Source of the DNA: Ochrobactrum sp. CM-21-5
GTDB lineage: Bacteria > Pseudomonadota > Alphaproteobacteria > Rhizobiales > Rhizobiaceae
DNA length: 64,000 nucleotides
Assembly (NCBI RefSeq): GCF_014253075.1
Contig: NZ_JACLZJ010000008.1
Coordinates: forward strand, 1 to 64,000
Reading direction: 5' to 3'
A program made the translations under genes and the position numbers. The number at the start of each line of letters is the position of its first letter. Positions within the stretch are counted from its first letter, which is position 1. Of the stretch, positions 42,382 through 52,205 are shown one piece after another. A model generated the notes under the pieces. That model saw only the letters and a program-made list of their open reading frames with translations. It was not told the DNA's origin and ran no database searches.

Positions 42382-43602
42382 CTAGCCTAAAACGCCAATG
42401 GCGGGGAGTAACAAGCTCGTCGGGAAACCGGGAACACTCGTTGCGATCCAACGCCGCGCGCGTCCCCGACCAAACCATTCAGCCTTGCCATTTTCCGCAA
42501 GGCTGTCGAGCGCCCGCTGCACCGTACGCGGACTGACGTCAAGCGCCAGCGCCAGCGCGGAACTGGACCAGGCCTCACCATCGGCGAGAAGCGCCAGCAC
42601 TTCGCCATGCTCGTCTTCAACAGGCGGCGCAAGCACTGCAACCGCGTCGGCTTGATGCGTTTCCAATACGAACCCGCGCTCTGTGGCGTGTATCTCCGCC
42701 AAGGGTTTTATTGCCTCGCGTAAACGCCCGATCTCGACCCGTAGCCGAGAGCGATGCGATTCATCTGCTTCCCGCGCGCGAAAGGCCCGGACAAGAAGCT
42801 CTTCCCGCGAGGTGTCTTCCGGCCAGGTCTCGCCGAGCACACGCATGAGGGCGAACAGGACCGGACGGCTGGCCAGAGAGGTATTGGCTTTATTGGCACA
42901 TACTAGATTCCGGCACGCATCGACGATGAGTACATGCGAAGCAAACAGCAATTCAACCTCCTCAAGCTGAAGGAGCTGTTCCCCATTGCGCGTGACCCGC
43001 CGCGCGGCAGGCGCTTCGAATGCGTGCAAGGTGCGATCGACTTCGACCTTCAACGCAGCGATTCCAATACCGGCGGCGGCGATCCTGGCACGGTTTAGTG
43101 CATCTCGCGCAGGTTTTGAGCGTATGCGGCGTATTGCAATACCTGCGGCAACCAACTCGTATCCCACCCGCGATGTCACCGGCAACGCACCGACATCAAG
43201 GCCGCCCAACACTCGGTCCGCCTCGTCGAGGCGACCAATCAGCAGCAAGCCCCGTGCTTCCAGATAACCGGCATGCGCTGCATTCGCGAGGTCTCCGAAC
43301 GCTTCCAATGTCGCTTTGATGGCGCCCAGCCGCTCCATGGGCCGACCAAGATCGCGTGACACCAGTGCGATCTCGGCTTCGGCGAGGCCGCACCGGGCGC
43401 GTGCCAAAGACTCCTTATCACCGAAAGCGCGCGCCGCGCTTCCCAGCAGCTCTTTCGCACGTGCAAGGTCGCCGAGCTGCGCCATGGCGATACCACGCAA
43501 GGCAAGCGCCGGAGCGTCGTCACGCAATGAGACACGCTTGAGAGCTGCAAGCGGATCGCCCGCAGCGAGCGCGCTCGCCGCAGCAGCAATCAGAGCGTCC
43601 AT
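42382..43602 (-). CDS. Large transcriptional regulator with C-terminal helix-turn-helix
   Basis: 406 residues from ATG 43602; an in-frame ATG at 43692 would add 30 residues. The N-terminal 200 residues are Ala/Leu-rich helical repeats of TPR style (LAARAKELLGSAARAFGDKE, LARARCGLAEAEIAL). Residues about 265-325 resemble a winged regulatory domain (RPVLFALMRVLGETWPEDTSREELLVRAFR, HRSRLRVEIGRLREAI). A C-terminal helix-turn-helix follows (SSSALALALDVSPRTVQRALDSLAENG). It is divergent from the DUF899 gene and probably controls it and the beta-propeller. Confidence 0.75.
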   Translation of the reverse strand: MDALIAAAASALAAGDPLAALKRVSLRDDAPALALRGIAMAQLGDLARAKELLGSAARAFGDKESLARARCGLAEAEIALVSRDLGRPMERLGAIKATLEAFGDLANAAHAGYLEARGLLLIGRLDEADRVLGGLDVGALPVTSRVGYELVAAGIAIRRIRSKPARDALNRARIAAAGIGIAALKVEVDRTLHAFEAPAARRVTRNGEQLLQLEEVELLFASHVLIVDACRNLVCANKANTSLASRPVLFALMRVLGETWPEDTSREELLVRAFRAREADESHRSRLRVEIGRLREAIKPLAEIHATERGFVLETHQADAVAVLAPPVEDEHGEVLALLADGEAWSSSALALALDVSPRTVQRALDSLAENGKAEWFGRGRARRWIATSVPGFPTSLLLPAIGVLG

Positions 43603-43713
43603 TTGAATCCCGTCATACTTGTTACTCACGCTCTCCGGCCCTTCGGCGATACATTTCTCCCAGCTTGAGAGCCGGGAAGTAATTAATGGCAAGGCTCAAC
43701 TGGAAATTCGAAA

Positions 43714-44004
43714 ATGACGGCATCCATAGTAGCAAAAAAACGCTCTCCCGATAGCCAGCAGTCTCGCCATGCCGCGAGTTGGCTCGGTCTTGCAGCTTCG
43801 CCGGCCTTCGCATTAATGGCCTGGGTCTCCGCGAATGATACGCAAGGCACCCTGTGCGCGTCCACATCCGGCATTCTGCCCATCGGCGGGATGGCCTTCA
43901 TGTACCTGCTGATGAGCTTTTTCCACCTGTCGCCGTGGCTGAAGCTTGCTTCCGCCCTCTCCCGACAACGCACGCAACCACCATCCCAAATCCAAGGAGA
44001 TTGA
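43714..44004 (+). CDS. Small membrane protein next to DUF899
   Basis: 96 residues. Two hydrophobic segments (about 21-40, 57-72: FMYLLMSFFHLSPWLKLAS). Two bases after its TGA comes the DUF899 start. The ribosome site for the following gene (AAGGAG) lies inside this frame. It probably serves the same system. No family recognised. Confidence 0.6.
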   Translation: MTASIVAKKRSPDSQQSRHAASWLGLAASPAFALMAWVSANDTQGTLCASTSGILPIGGMAFMYLLMSFFHLSPWLKLASALSRQRTQPPSQIQGD

Positions 44005-44006
44005 CC

Positions 44007-44711
44007 ATGCATCCAACCATCGTTTCACGGGAAGACTGGCTCACCGCGCGCAAGGCGCTTCTAGCCAAGGAGCTCGAGATGACTCATTCGCTCGACGCCT
44101 TGCGCGCCGAACGCCGGCAGATGCCCTGGGTCAGGGTCGAGAAGAACTATATCTTCGACGGTTCCGACGGCAAGTGCGCCTTGCTCGACTTGTTCGGCGA
44201 TCGCAGCCAGCTCGCCATCTATCACTTCATGCTAACGCCGGGCTCGGATCACATCTGCCCAGGTTGTTCCTATACGATGGACCACGTCGACTCCGCGCGA
44301 CAGCATTTCGAGCAGGCCGACCTCGCCTTCGTAGCCATATCACGCGCGCCGATCGAGCGGGTAGAGCAGGTGAAAGCCCGTATGGGCTGGACGTTTCCAT
44401 GGGTCTCGTCCGGTGACGGTGACTTCAACTATGACTTCGGCGTGTCGTTTACCGAGGCGGATCGGGCCGCCGGTCGCGCGCTTTACAATTACGACAAGAC
44501 CAGGATCCAGCGGTCCCCCGACATGTTCGGTGTCAGCGTCTTCGTCAAAGATGGGGACGACGTCTTCCACACCTACTCGACCTATCACCGCGGCACCGAA
44601 CTGCTGATGGGCGCCTTCAACTGGCTTGACCTCACGCCCAGAGGCCGCAACGAGACCGCCGGCATTATGAGCTGGGTTCGTCTTCATGACGAGTATCCGC
44701 GATCAGAATAG
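44007..44711 (+). CDS. DUF899 family (thioredoxin-like) protein
   Basis: 234 residues from ATG 44007 after AAGGAGATTGACC. DUF899 marks: VSREDWLTARKALLAKELEMT, RRQMPWVRVEKNYIFDG, DHICPGCSYTMDHVD, and the C-terminal TPRGRNETAGIMSWVRLHDEY. The fold is thioredoxin-like, with CPGC as possible redox pair. The function of the family is not established. It is in an operon with the small membrane protein and divergent from the regulator/beta-propeller operon. Confidence 0.88.
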   Translation: MHPTIVSREDWLTARKALLAKELEMTHSLDALRAERRQMPWVRVEKNYIFDGSDGKCALLDLFGDRSQLAIYHFMLTPGSDHICPGCSYTMDHVDSARQHFEQADLAFVAISRAPIERVEQVKARMGWTFPWVSSGDGDFNYDFGVSFTEADRAAGRALYNYDKTRIQRSPDMFGVSVFVKDGDDVFHTYSTYHRGTELLMGAFNWLDLTPRGRNETAGIMSWVRLHDEYPRSE

Positions 44712-45314
44712 CCACACGCGGCGGCCCGCCGACGACCGTCGGGCCGCGCACAGAACAGAATGCACAGCGACCTTGTTCCGTGTGCTTACGCTCCTGGCAA
44801 CTATAGAGGTGCACCGAGCACGAAACGGACTGTACATGCCGCTTCCAGTTTCAGTACTCAGCGAAGTGTGCAAACCCTTACCAGGGATAAATTCCGTCGG
44901 ATCCTGTGAAACTTCCGATCGGGCTATCCGTATGCAGGGCCGCATGAACCTTGATGCAGTGCCTTCGAGTTCAACTGCAAGCGCCTGGGACAGGGCATCG
45001 AGGACCGTCTTGGACGCTGTATAGGTCACACCGTAGTAGAGGCGGGTCAGCGGCAGCATCGCTTGCATGACAGCGACAGCACCGAAGACATTTGTTTCGA
45101 AAACTGTCGTACTTCGCCCAACGGAGTGACGCTCGCTGTCAAGACGTCTTGCGACGACGCATAGCGATGTCAGTTTGCGACGAGTTTTGTCATAAGATTC
45201 AGAAGGTCAGCTTATCATTGGACGCACTTATGCTGCAATCGCTTCAAACTGCTGCCCGAGGGAGAGCAATTCAAGTTCCTTGCAGCGTAATTGCATCTTC
45301 ACCTAAGGCCAACT
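44712..45314. other. Gap with an SDR remnant, otherwise no gene
   Basis: About 600 bases between the DUF899 gene and the response regulator. The only recognisable content is the SDR fragment at 44940-45115. The rest shows no ribosome sites or family motifs. Confidence 0.5.
44940..45115 (-). pseudogene. SDR oxidoreductase remnant
   Basis: Minus-strand reading NVFGAVAVMQAMLPLTRL runs directly into YYGVTYTASKTVLDALSQALAVELE. The first is helix 4 and the second the YxxxK active-site helix of SDR proteins, but the strand and Ser segment of about 20 residues that normally lies between is missing. Internal deletion plus missing ends make it inactive. Confidence 0.65.
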
Positions 45315-46106
45315 TTACTCAGCGCGAAACTTTGCAAGGGAACCCTTGGACGACCGGCCTGATTTTTGGGTAACGTCAGTCGAAGGAGATTGTTTGCTAA
45401 TCCAGTCGTTAAGCTCGATTTCGGCGCGCTCCAGCGCACTATAGTTCAAAAGTTTGCGCAAAAGCGCGACTGTCACAGCACGAGCACGAAGGTTGAAACG
45501 TCCGTCGTCAGGCTCGCCCTTTTCCTGATAAACACCAAGTTTTTCATATAGCTGCTGCAACCTATTCTGAACGCTTCGCAATGACAGATTTTGCCGACGC
45601 GCAATCACGCGGTCAGTCAACCCAAGCGCTATATCAATCAGAATTTCATATTCGCTTTCGCTGAAACCGCTGGCATGACCAAGGCTCTTTTGCTGCAAGC
45701 CGCGCACTTCGCGATCAATCACACATTGCGCTTCAACAAAAATGCTGCGCAGAGCCAGCCGCAATTTGTCATCGGAAGCCGATTTCAGCACGTAACCGTA
45801 AGCAGCCCCTTCCGGCACGATGCGCGATACACCGCGCACATAGGCTTCGTCGGCATAATTCGACCAGAACAGGATACGGGTTTCCGGGTTTTCCTTCCAG
45901 ATTGTGCGGGCAGCTTCGATGCCATTTCGCCCGCTCATTTGTAAATCCATCACAATATGCGCTGAACGATGCATCCGCGCGAGCTTCTCACCCGCCGAAC
46001 CATTATCGGCTTCCAGCACATCGTTGCACTCCGGCAGTGCCGCACGGATCGCTTCGCCTAAATAGGTGCGATGCAACGGATCATCCTCCACGATCAGAAC
46101 CTGCAT
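45315..46106 (-). CDS. LuxR/NarL-type response regulator
   Basis: 263 residues from ATG 46106, directly after the kinase stop, with GGAGGGTAAG upstream. Receiver domain 1-125: Asp8/Asp9 pocket, phosphorylated Asp54 (IVMDLQMSGRNG), Lys in YVLKSASD. The DNA-binding domain from about 150 (SEYEILIDIALGLTDRVIARRQNLSLRSVQNRLQQLYEKLG) is LuxR-like, with an unusual insertion (YQEKGEPDDGRFNLRARA) and a C-terminal tail. It forms a two-component system with the upstream kinase and lies divergent from an ABC importer. Confidence 0.88.
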   Translation of the reverse strand: MQVLIVEDDPLHRTYLGEAIRAALPECNDVLEADNGSAGEKLARMHRSAHIVMDLQMSGRNGIEAARTIWKENPETRILFWSNYADEAYVRGVSRIVPEGAAYGYVLKSASDDKLRLALRSIFVEAQCVIDREVRGLQQKSLGHASGFSESEYEILIDIALGLTDRVIARRQNLSLRSVQNRLQQLYEKLGVYQEKGEPDDGRFNLRARAVTVALLRKLLNYSALERAEIELNDWISKQSPSTDVTQKSGRSSKGSLAKFRAE

Positions 46107-46107
46107 C

Positions 46108-47382
46108 TTACCCTCCACTTGACTGATATATTTCCGGTGGCAGATGGATCGTCACGCATGTACCGCTGCCTTCCGTATTCTTTCTGATGGCGAAGCTTGC
46201 CGAAATCAGCCGCGCACGTGTGCGCATGTTGTCGATACCATGACCAATACGCTGCGCCTGGCGGTCCATACCAATACCGTTATCCATAACCTCGACCAGA
46301 AGCCGTCCGCCCTTATTACGAAGACGAACACGGATTTCATCAGCTAGCGCGTGGCGGATCGCATTATTGATGGCTTCCTGCACGATCCGGAAAAGCGAGG
46401 TTGCAACCGTCTCCTCAAGCTTCTCCGTCATGCCTTCGCTATAGTCGTCCAGAAACCACTCGATTGCAGCCCCGCTTTCGCGGATGGAGCGATCAAGGTG
46501 GTTCTCTGTTGCCTGCGCGAAGCCAAAAAGCTGCAGCACAGAAGGTTTTGCTTCTTCAATAATTTGACGTAAATCCTGCATGCAGTTCTGCAACCCATGA
46601 AACAGTGGTTCCAGTTGATCGCCGGAAAGATCGGGGGCACGCGTCAAACGTTCGACATGACGTGCCAGACGAGTCAGGTCTGCCAGCGTCTGATCATGCA
46701 AATCCATCCCTATACGATGCCGCTCAATCTCCAGCGCTTCGGTGAGCTTGAGGGCGCCAAAGCGCAATCCCTCCTCCCGCGCCCGCGCTTCCGTCTCGAC
46801 AATGGCGGACCGTTTGGCCTGTTCCGCAGCACGGATTGCAAAGAAATATGGCGCCAGTAGATCCGCAATCGACTGCGCGTTTTCAACATCCCGCGTCGAA
46901 TAGCAGCCCGACCGCAAACTGGAGCAACTTAGCGCCCCTATAATATCCCCTTGCGCCTTCAGTGGTACATGGAGGCGGGCCTTGAGATCATGTTCGATGA
47001 TCGGCGTCGAAAACGACCCCTCGAAATGAAACCGGGTGTCGGTGCGTGCATCATCCGTTAGCAGATATTCAACTTCACCGGATAGAAGAGTGCGAATTGG
47101 ACTGCCTGATAAAAGTGCTGGCGGATTTCGGCTCCAGGCCGTCTCTATCCCGCTTTCATAGGCGATGTGAAACTTGCCATCGACCATCTTGATACAGACG
47201 TCGAGGTGGTCATAGGGCAGGATATGATTGATCTCGGCTGCCACCGCTTGAATGATGGAATCGAAATCCAGCTGGCCGGCCAGCAATCTCGAAATATTGA
47301 GATAGTGGTCGAGCAGGCGCTCAGGCGCTAGTTCCAGCAAGCGACTCTCCTCCCAAAGACAGATTGCTTTGCTTCTTATCAT
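46108..47382 (-). CDS. Cytosolic sensor histidine kinase with GAF domain (NarX/DegS type)
   Basis: 424 residues. GAF sensor domain about 30-185 (LDFDSIIQAVAAEINHILPYDH to CSSLRSGCYSTRDVENAQ). HisKA_3 dimerisation domain has the H-box EIERHRIGMDLHDQTLADL with His229. ATPase domain: N-box VQEAINNAIRHA, G1 DNGIGMD, G2 GHGIDNMRTRA. No membrane helices, so it senses an internal ligand. One-base spacing to the regulator gene. It is divergent from the second ABC importer, and control of that importer is inferred. Confidence 0.88.
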   Translation of the reverse strand: MIRSKAICLWEESRLLELAPERLLDHYLNISRLLAGQLDFDSIIQAVAAEINHILPYDHLDVCIKMVDGKFHIAYESGIETAWSRNPPALLSGSPIRTLLSGEVEYLLTDDARTDTRFHFEGSFSTPIIEHDLKARLHVPLKAQGDIIGALSCSSLRSGCYSTRDVENAQSIADLLAPYFFAIRAAEQAKRSAIVETEARAREEGLRFGALKLTEALEIERHRIGMDLHDQTLADLTRLARHVERLTRAPDLSGDQLEPLFHGLQNCMQDLRQIIEEAKPSVLQLFGFAQATENHLDRSIRESGAAIEWFLDDYSEGMTEKLEETVATSLFRIVQEAINNAIRHALADEIRVRLRNKGGRLLVEVMDNGIGMDRQAQRIGHGIDNMRTRARLISASFAIRKNTEGSGTCVTIHLPPEIYQSSGG

Positions 47383-47396
47383 ACGCCGTTAGCCAA

Positions 47397-47436
47397 TAGA
47401 GCGTCGCGCCCTACCGGGCGTATTAAAGGCGCTCTA
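47397..47436. promoter_or_regulatory. Nested inverted repeat in the kinase/importer divergent region
   Basis: TAGAGCG (47397-47403) pairs with CGCTCTA (47430-47436), and CGCCC/GGGCG (47407-47420) forms an inner hairpin. It is 15 bases from the kinase start. The 369-base region otherwise has no gene; the importer promoter must lie between here and 47751. Confidence 0.45.
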
Positions 47437-47751
47437 ATATCTTAAATAGCTGCACTATTTTATCTAAAACTGACTACAGTTTAAGAAATTATGCAGTGGC
47501 GCGTCTTGCGGGTTCCCGCAATTATGCTGCAGGAAACCGCACCATGGTTGCTTCGATCAGCCTTCACAGAGCAACGCATTTATTTCATTCTCGCTTCACC
47601 AGAAAATTGCCCACAAGACAATAGGTAATGTGATGCGCAAACTGGGACCGTTGAGGAGCGGTCGTGCGGGAGGCTTCGCACAAAAGGATTCAAACGGACC
47701 GAAGCGTCAAGAACGCTGCGGCACCGCAAATTTGTAACTGGGAGGAATAAA

Positions 47752-48768
47752 ATGAAGCTTGGGAAAATTCTTTTGGCATCCGCAGCACTCGCCACTGTGA
47801 TGGCGACTGGTGGTGCATTTGCCGACACAGCGTCGAAGAAGATCGCCTTCTCGAACAACTATGCTGGCAACTCATGGCGTCAGGCCATGCTTCAGAGCTG
47901 GGACAAGGTGACCAAAGAAGCTGTCACTGCCGGTACGGTTTCTGCAGCAGACGCTTTCACCACCGCCGAAAATCAGGCGACTGAACAGGCCGCACAGATC
48001 CAGAATATGATCTTGCAGGGTTACGACGCTATCGTCATCAATGCAGCTTCGCCGACGGCACTCAATGGTGCAGTCAAGGAAGCTTGCGATGCGGGCATCA
48101 CGGTTGTTTCCTTCGACGGCATCGTTACTGAGCCTTGCGCATGGCGCATTGCGGTTGACTTCAAGGCAATGGGCGAAGGTCAGGTCGAATATCTTGCAAA
48201 GCGTTTGCCTGAAGGCGGCAATCTGCTTGAAATCCGTGGTCTTGCCGGCGTTTCGGTGGATGACCAGATGCATGCCGGTATCGAGGAAGGCGTCAAGAAG
48301 CATCCGAACTTCAAGATCGTCGGCTCAGTCCATGGCGATTGGGCAGCCGACGTTGCACAGCGCGCGGTTGCCGGTGTTCTGCCAAGCCTGCCAAAAATCG
48401 ACGCTGTCGTGACGCAGGGTGGCGACGGTTATGGCGCAGCGCAAGCATTTGCCGCTGCAAAGCGTGAAACACCGATCATCATCATGGGCAACCGTGAGGA
48501 CGAACTGCAGTGGTGGAAGCAGCAGAAAGACGCGAACGGCTATGAAACCATGTCGGTTTCGATTGCACCGGGTGTTTCGACACTTGCTTTCTGGGTCGCG
48601 CAACAGATCCTCGACGGCAAGGAAGTCAAGAAAGACCTCGTCGTTCCGTTCCTGAGCGTCAGCCAGGAATCGCTCGAAAAGGACCTCGGCAACACCCAGA
48701 AGGGTGGCGTTGCGAATGTCGAATATTCGCTTGAAGACGCACAGAAGGTCATCGCGGAAGCGAAGTAA
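47752..48768 (+). CDS. Periplasmic sugar-type substrate-binding protein (RbsB-like)
   Basis: 338 residues; GGAGGAATAAA precedes the ATG. Signal peptide about 1-25 (LGKILLASAALATVMATGGAFA). RbsB-type fold: KKIAFSNNYAGNSWRQAML, QAAQIQNMILQGYDAIVINAASPTALNGAVKEACDAGITVVSFDG, and KIDAVVTQGGDGYGAAQAF. It starts a complete RbsABC-type importer operon with a lactonase. The ligand is probably a sugar or sugar derivative. Confidence 0.9.
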   Translation: MKLGKILLASAALATVMATGGAFADTASKKIAFSNNYAGNSWRQAMLQSWDKVTKEAVTAGTVSAADAFTTAENQATEQAAQIQNMILQGYDAIVINAASPTALNGAVKEACDAGITVVSFDGIVTEPCAWRIAVDFKAMGEGQVEYLAKRLPEGGNLLEIRGLAGVSVDDQMHAGIEEGVKKHPNFKIVGSVHGDWAADVAQRAVAGVLPSLPKIDAVVTQGGDGYGAAQAFAAAKRETPIIIMGNREDELQWWKQQKDANGYETMSVSIAPGVSTLAFWVAQQILDGKEVKKDLVVPFLSVSQESLEKDLGNTQKGGVANVEYSLEDAQKVIAEAK

Positions 48769-48781
48769 TCCTTTTCCTCCC

Positions 48782-48808
48782 GGGGTAGGCGTGCCTCATG
48801 CCTGCCCC
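48782..48808. terminator. Intercistronic hairpin after the binding-protein gene
   Basis: GGGGTAGGC and GCCTGCCCC pair over nine bases with one G-U pair and a nine-base loop. It is 13 bases after the binding-protein stop and before the ATPase. No U-run, so partial attenuation or mRNA protection is more likely than full termination. Confidence 0.6.
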
Positions 48809-48836
48809 TCCCTCATCTCTAATACAGTTCGGGTGC

Positions 48837-50297
48837 ATGTCTGAAACAATCGACAAACGCGAGGTCGTCGCCGCACGCAATATTCGCGTGCAGTTCGGTG
48901 CGGTAAAGGCACTGGATGGCGCTGAGCTTGTGATCCATGAAGGCGAATGCGTGGGACTTGTCGGCCATAACGGCGCGGGCAAATCCACCATCGTCAACGT
49001 CATTAATGGCGGGCTTTCGCCGCATGAAGGCAGCATTTCCTATCACGGCGAGGCGGGCCACGGAGTGGTGACTGCACGCAAGCACGGCATTCGCTGCGTC
49101 TTTCAGGAGTTGTCGCTCTTTCCTAATCTGACGATTGCCGAAAATGTGCGTATCATGCAGCGCGACCTTACGGGCGCGAACTGGCGCGGCAAGGCAATCG
49201 ACCTCATTTCGAAGAAGCTCAGCGAGATTTTTCCCGGCCATAAGATTGATTGCTCTTCAACAGTCGATGAACTCTCGATTGCCGAACGGCAGATGGTGGA
49301 AATCTCCATTAATTTTACAGCACCGAGCATAGCACCTAAACTGGTTATTCTCGATGAGCCTACTTCGTCGCTCGATGCGGGTATTGCGGCTCAGTTGATG
49401 GCCTATGTCCGCCGCTTTGTTGGCACAGGCGGCTCGGTTATCCTTATTTCGCACATGCTTGGTGAAATTCTCTCGACCTCAGACCGCATCGTCGTGATGA
49501 AGGATGGCAAGGTCGTTGCCAATCGTGCGGCAAAAGATTTCACCAATCGTAGCCTTGTGGAAGCCATGGGCAGCGTGGAACGCGAGAAATCTGCTCGTCG
49601 GGCCGCAAAGACCGATTCAAGCGGCAAACCTGTGCTCGCATCCACCAAGCGTGCCAATGACGTTAAGCCGTTTCAGGCTTTCAAAGGCGAGGTTATCGGG
49701 CTTGCGGGGCTTGCCGGTCATGGTCAGACAAAGATGCTGCTCGATCTTTATTATGCTCGTCGGCCAAACTGGCTGCCTGCGCGCAATTGCGAGATAACCT
49801 TCGTGGCGGGGGATCGCAGCCTCAACGGCACGTTTCCGCTCTGGAGCATCCTTCACAACCTCACAATCGGTTCGCTTGACCGTCTTTCATCCATGAAACT
49901 CGTTGATGAGAGCCGCGAAGATACGCTGGGCGCGCAGTGGAAAAACAAGATCCAGATCCGCACACCGGATATGGGCAATCGTATTCTATCACTCTCCGGC
50001 GGCAACCAGCAGAAAGTGCTTTTCGCGCGCGCGCTCGCGACAAGCGCCAATGCCATTCTGATGGATGACCCCATGCGCGGCGTCGATGTCGGCACCAAGC
50101 AAGAAGTCTACGAAATCCTGCGTCATGAAGCTGAAAATGGCCGAACCTTCGTCTGGTATTCCACCGAAATGGACGAAATCGAACTGTGTGATCGCGTCTA
50201 TGTCTTCCGCGACGGTGCAATCGTGACAGAACTCGTCGGCGACGAAATCACGGAAAAAAACGTGCTTGCTGCATCATTTGAGGGAGGACACGAATAA
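48837..50297 (+). CDS. Sugar-type ABC importer tandem ATPase (RbsA-like)
   Basis: 486 residues from ATG 48837; an in-frame ATG at 48798 lies within the hairpin. First half: Walker [10 protein letters not shown], signature LSIAERQ, Walker [13 protein letters not shown]. Second half: degenerate Walker A ([14 protein letters not shown]), signature [15 protein letters not shown], and [12 protein letters not shown]. Both halves are in one chain, in contrast to the split ATPase at 20859-22434. The second half is shortened around residues 290-350 relative to typical members. Confidence 0.9.
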   Translation: MSETIDKREVVAARNIRVQFGAVKALDGAELVIHEGECVGLVGHNGAGKSTIVNVINGGLSPHEGSISYHGEAGHGVVTARKHGIRCVFQELSLFPNLTIAENVRIMQRDLTGANWRGKAIDLISKKLSEIFPGHKIDCSSTVDELSIAERQMVEISINFTAPSIAPKLVILDEPTSSLDAGIAAQLMAYVRRFVGTGGSVILISHMLGEILSTSDRIVVMKDGKVVANRAAKDFTNRSLVEAMGSVEREKSARRAAKTDSSGKPVLASTKRANDVKPFQAFKGEVIGLAGLAGHGQTKMLLDLYYARRPNWLPARNCEITFVAGDRSLNGTFPLWSILHNLTIGSLDRLSSMKLVDESREDTLGAQWKNKIQIRTPDMGNRILSLSGGNQQKVLFARALATSANAILMDDPMRGVDVGTKQEVYEILRHEAENGRTFVWYSTEMDEIELCDRVYVFRDGAIVTELVGDEITEKNVLAASFEGGHE

Positions 50298-51238
50298 TGC
50301 GCCTCTCCGCATCATCCCTTCGCCTGCTAACGCCGGTTTTCTCACTTGCTCTGTTGTTGGCCGCTGTCTTCTACATGCAGCCGCGCGCCATGAGCTATAC
50401 TGGCCTTAATCTCCTGTTCAATCTGGCGGTGCCGATTGCACTCGCCACGATTGCGCAAATGCTCATCATGGCGGTCAACGACCTTGATCTTTCGATGGGG
50501 ACCTTTGTGAGCTTCGTGGTCTGTGTGGCCGCGACTTATCTCAACACCAATCCGGTCATCGGCGTTCTGATCCTGGCCGCAGCCATTGCCGCCTATGCGG
50601 CATTGGGTGCAATCATCCACCTGCGCAATCTGCCGTCCATTGTCGTCACGCTTGGTATGAGCTTTGTCTGGGGCGGGCTGGCCGTTCTTCTACTGCCCTC
50701 GCCCGGCGGTCAGGCACCAGACTGGGCGCGCTGGATCATGACCACCAAGCCACCATTTGTGCCAATGGCTATCGTTGCCAGTGTGCTGATCGCTATCGTC
50801 ACGCATTTCATCGTCATGCGGACCACTTTCGGCGTGCTGATGCGCGGCGCAGGCGGCAATACGCGCTCCATCGAACGCGCGGGCTGGTCCATCACCGCAA
50901 TCCGTGCAGGTACCTACGCATTGGCTGCTTTCTTTGCCGTGCTTGCCGGTATTGCACTTGTTGGCCTCACGACGTCAGCCGATGCCAATATTGCGCTGCG
51001 CTATACGCTGCTCTCGATAGCCGGTGTCATTCTCGGAGGCGGTGAATTTGTCGGCGGCCGTATCTCTCCCATCGGTGCCGTCATCGGCGCACTGACGCTG
51101 ACGCTTGCAGGCTCGTTCCTCTCCTTTATGCGCATTTCGCCAGATTGGCAGATTGGCGCGCAAGGTGGAATTCTGATCGTCGTTCTGGCCCTGCGTCTCT
51201 TCCTCAACCGTCTCGACAGCCGTGGGAAAAAGCAATGA
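50297..51238 (+). CDS. Sugar-type ABC importer permease (RbsC-like)
   Basis: 313 residues; start shares one base with the ATPase stop (TAATG). BPD_transp_2 marks: IAQMLIMAVNDLDLSMGTFVSF, NLPSIVVTLGMSFVWGGLAVL, SIAGVILGGGEFVGGRISPIGA. Eight to ten helices. Forms a heteromeric channel with the next permease. Confidence 0.9.
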   Translation: MRLSASSLRLLTPVFSLALLLAAVFYMQPRAMSYTGLNLLFNLAVPIALATIAQMLIMAVNDLDLSMGTFVSFVVCVAATYLNTNPVIGVLILAAAIAAYAALGAIIHLRNLPSIVVTLGMSFVWGGLAVLLLPSPGGQAPDWARWIMTTKPPFVPMAIVASVLIAIVTHFIVMRTTFGVLMRGAGGNTRSIERAGWSITAIRAGTYALAAFFAVLAGIALVGLTTSADANIALRYTLLSIAGVILGGGEFVGGRISPIGAVIGALTLTLAGSFLSFMRISPDWQIGAQGGILIVVLALRLFLNRLDSRGKKQ

Positions 51239-52182
51239 CCGCAATTTCTGTTCTCACAAGCCGTCCATGGATCTGGTCTTTCGTTGCGACCATCGCGGTC
51301 TGGATCATCACCGTGCTGTTTACAGGCGGGGCCGGAGCCCATGGTCTGTCCTATGCGGCTTTCACTTTCGCATCCTTTTCTGTGATTGTTGGCCTCGGGC
51401 AGATGTTCGTCATAACGCTAGGCCCCGGCAATATCGACCTCTCGGTGCCTGCTACCATGACGCTGGCTGCAACATTGGCCCTCAAGCTGATGGATTCCCA
51501 GGACAGTATGGTGCTGGCCGGTCTGGCCGTTGCCCTGCTGATCGGGCTGGGAATTGGCATTTGCAATTATGCGCTTATCAAGCTGCTGCGCATTCCGCCC
51601 ATCATCGCGACCCTGTCGATGAGCTTCCTCATCCAGTCGACTGCAATCTGGAGCAATCGGGGCTTACGTGTAAAACCGCCAGAAGTTCTGGCACAGTTCA
51701 CTACGTCATCAACGCTCGGCATACCCAACGTTGCTATCGTGGCGCTGGTACTGTCCCTCATCGGCTGGGTACTCCTTAAAAAGAGCATCTATGGTCGGTG
51801 GATTTCGGCGATTGGGCAAAACCCGTTTGCTGCACGCATGGCAGGCGTTCCGGTCGATGGTACGCGTTTCATCACCTATCTGCTCTGCGCTGTTCTCGCT
51901 TCTCTTTGTGGGTTTTTGCTTGCCTGTTTCTCGGGCGGAGCGGCACTCAACATGGGCGCTGAATATCTGCTGATGTCGATTGCCGTGGTCATCATCGGTG
52001 GCACAGCTGTTGCAGGCGGCGATTCCAACATCCCCGGTATTTGGGGTGCCGCACTCTTCATGTTCCTCATAGTCTCGATGCTCAACACCTATGGCTTCGG
52101 TGCCGGTGTTCGTCTCGTTCTGACCGGCCTCACCATCATTGCGGTGATCTTCCTGGCCAGCAGTCGCAGACCTGAGCGTTAA
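51235..52182 (+). CDS. Sugar-type ABC importer permease (RbsC-like)
   Basis: 315 residues from ATG 51235 in an ATGA overlap. Marks: GLGQMFVITLGPGNIDLSVPATMTL, IPPIIATLSMSFLIQSTAIWSN, MSIAVVIIGGTAVAGGDSNIPG. It resembles the partner permease only at the family level. The lactonase gene follows after 23 bases and is probably in the same transcript. Confidence 0.9.
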   Translation: MTAISVLTSRPWIWSFVATIAVWIITVLFTGGAGAHGLSYAAFTFASFSVIVGLGQMFVITLGPGNIDLSVPATMTLAATLALKLMDSQDSMVLAGLAVALLIGLGIGICNYALIKLLRIPPIIATLSMSFLIQSTAIWSNRGLRVKPPEVLAQFTTSSTLGIPNVAIVALVLSLIGWVLLKKSIYGRWISAIGQNPFAARMAGVPVDGTRFITYLLCAVLASLCGFLLACFSGGAALNMGAEYLLMSIAVVIIGGTAVAGGDSNIPGIWGAALFMFLIVSMLNTYGFGAGVRLVLTGLTIIAVIFLASSRRPER

Positions 52183-52205
52183 ACAGCATTCCTGGAGTAA
52201 TTTTC

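Noticed and set aside
42686-43606. Several plus-strand frames opposite the large regulator
   Set aside because: Arg/Ser/Pro-rich shadows of an Ala/Leu-rich gene.
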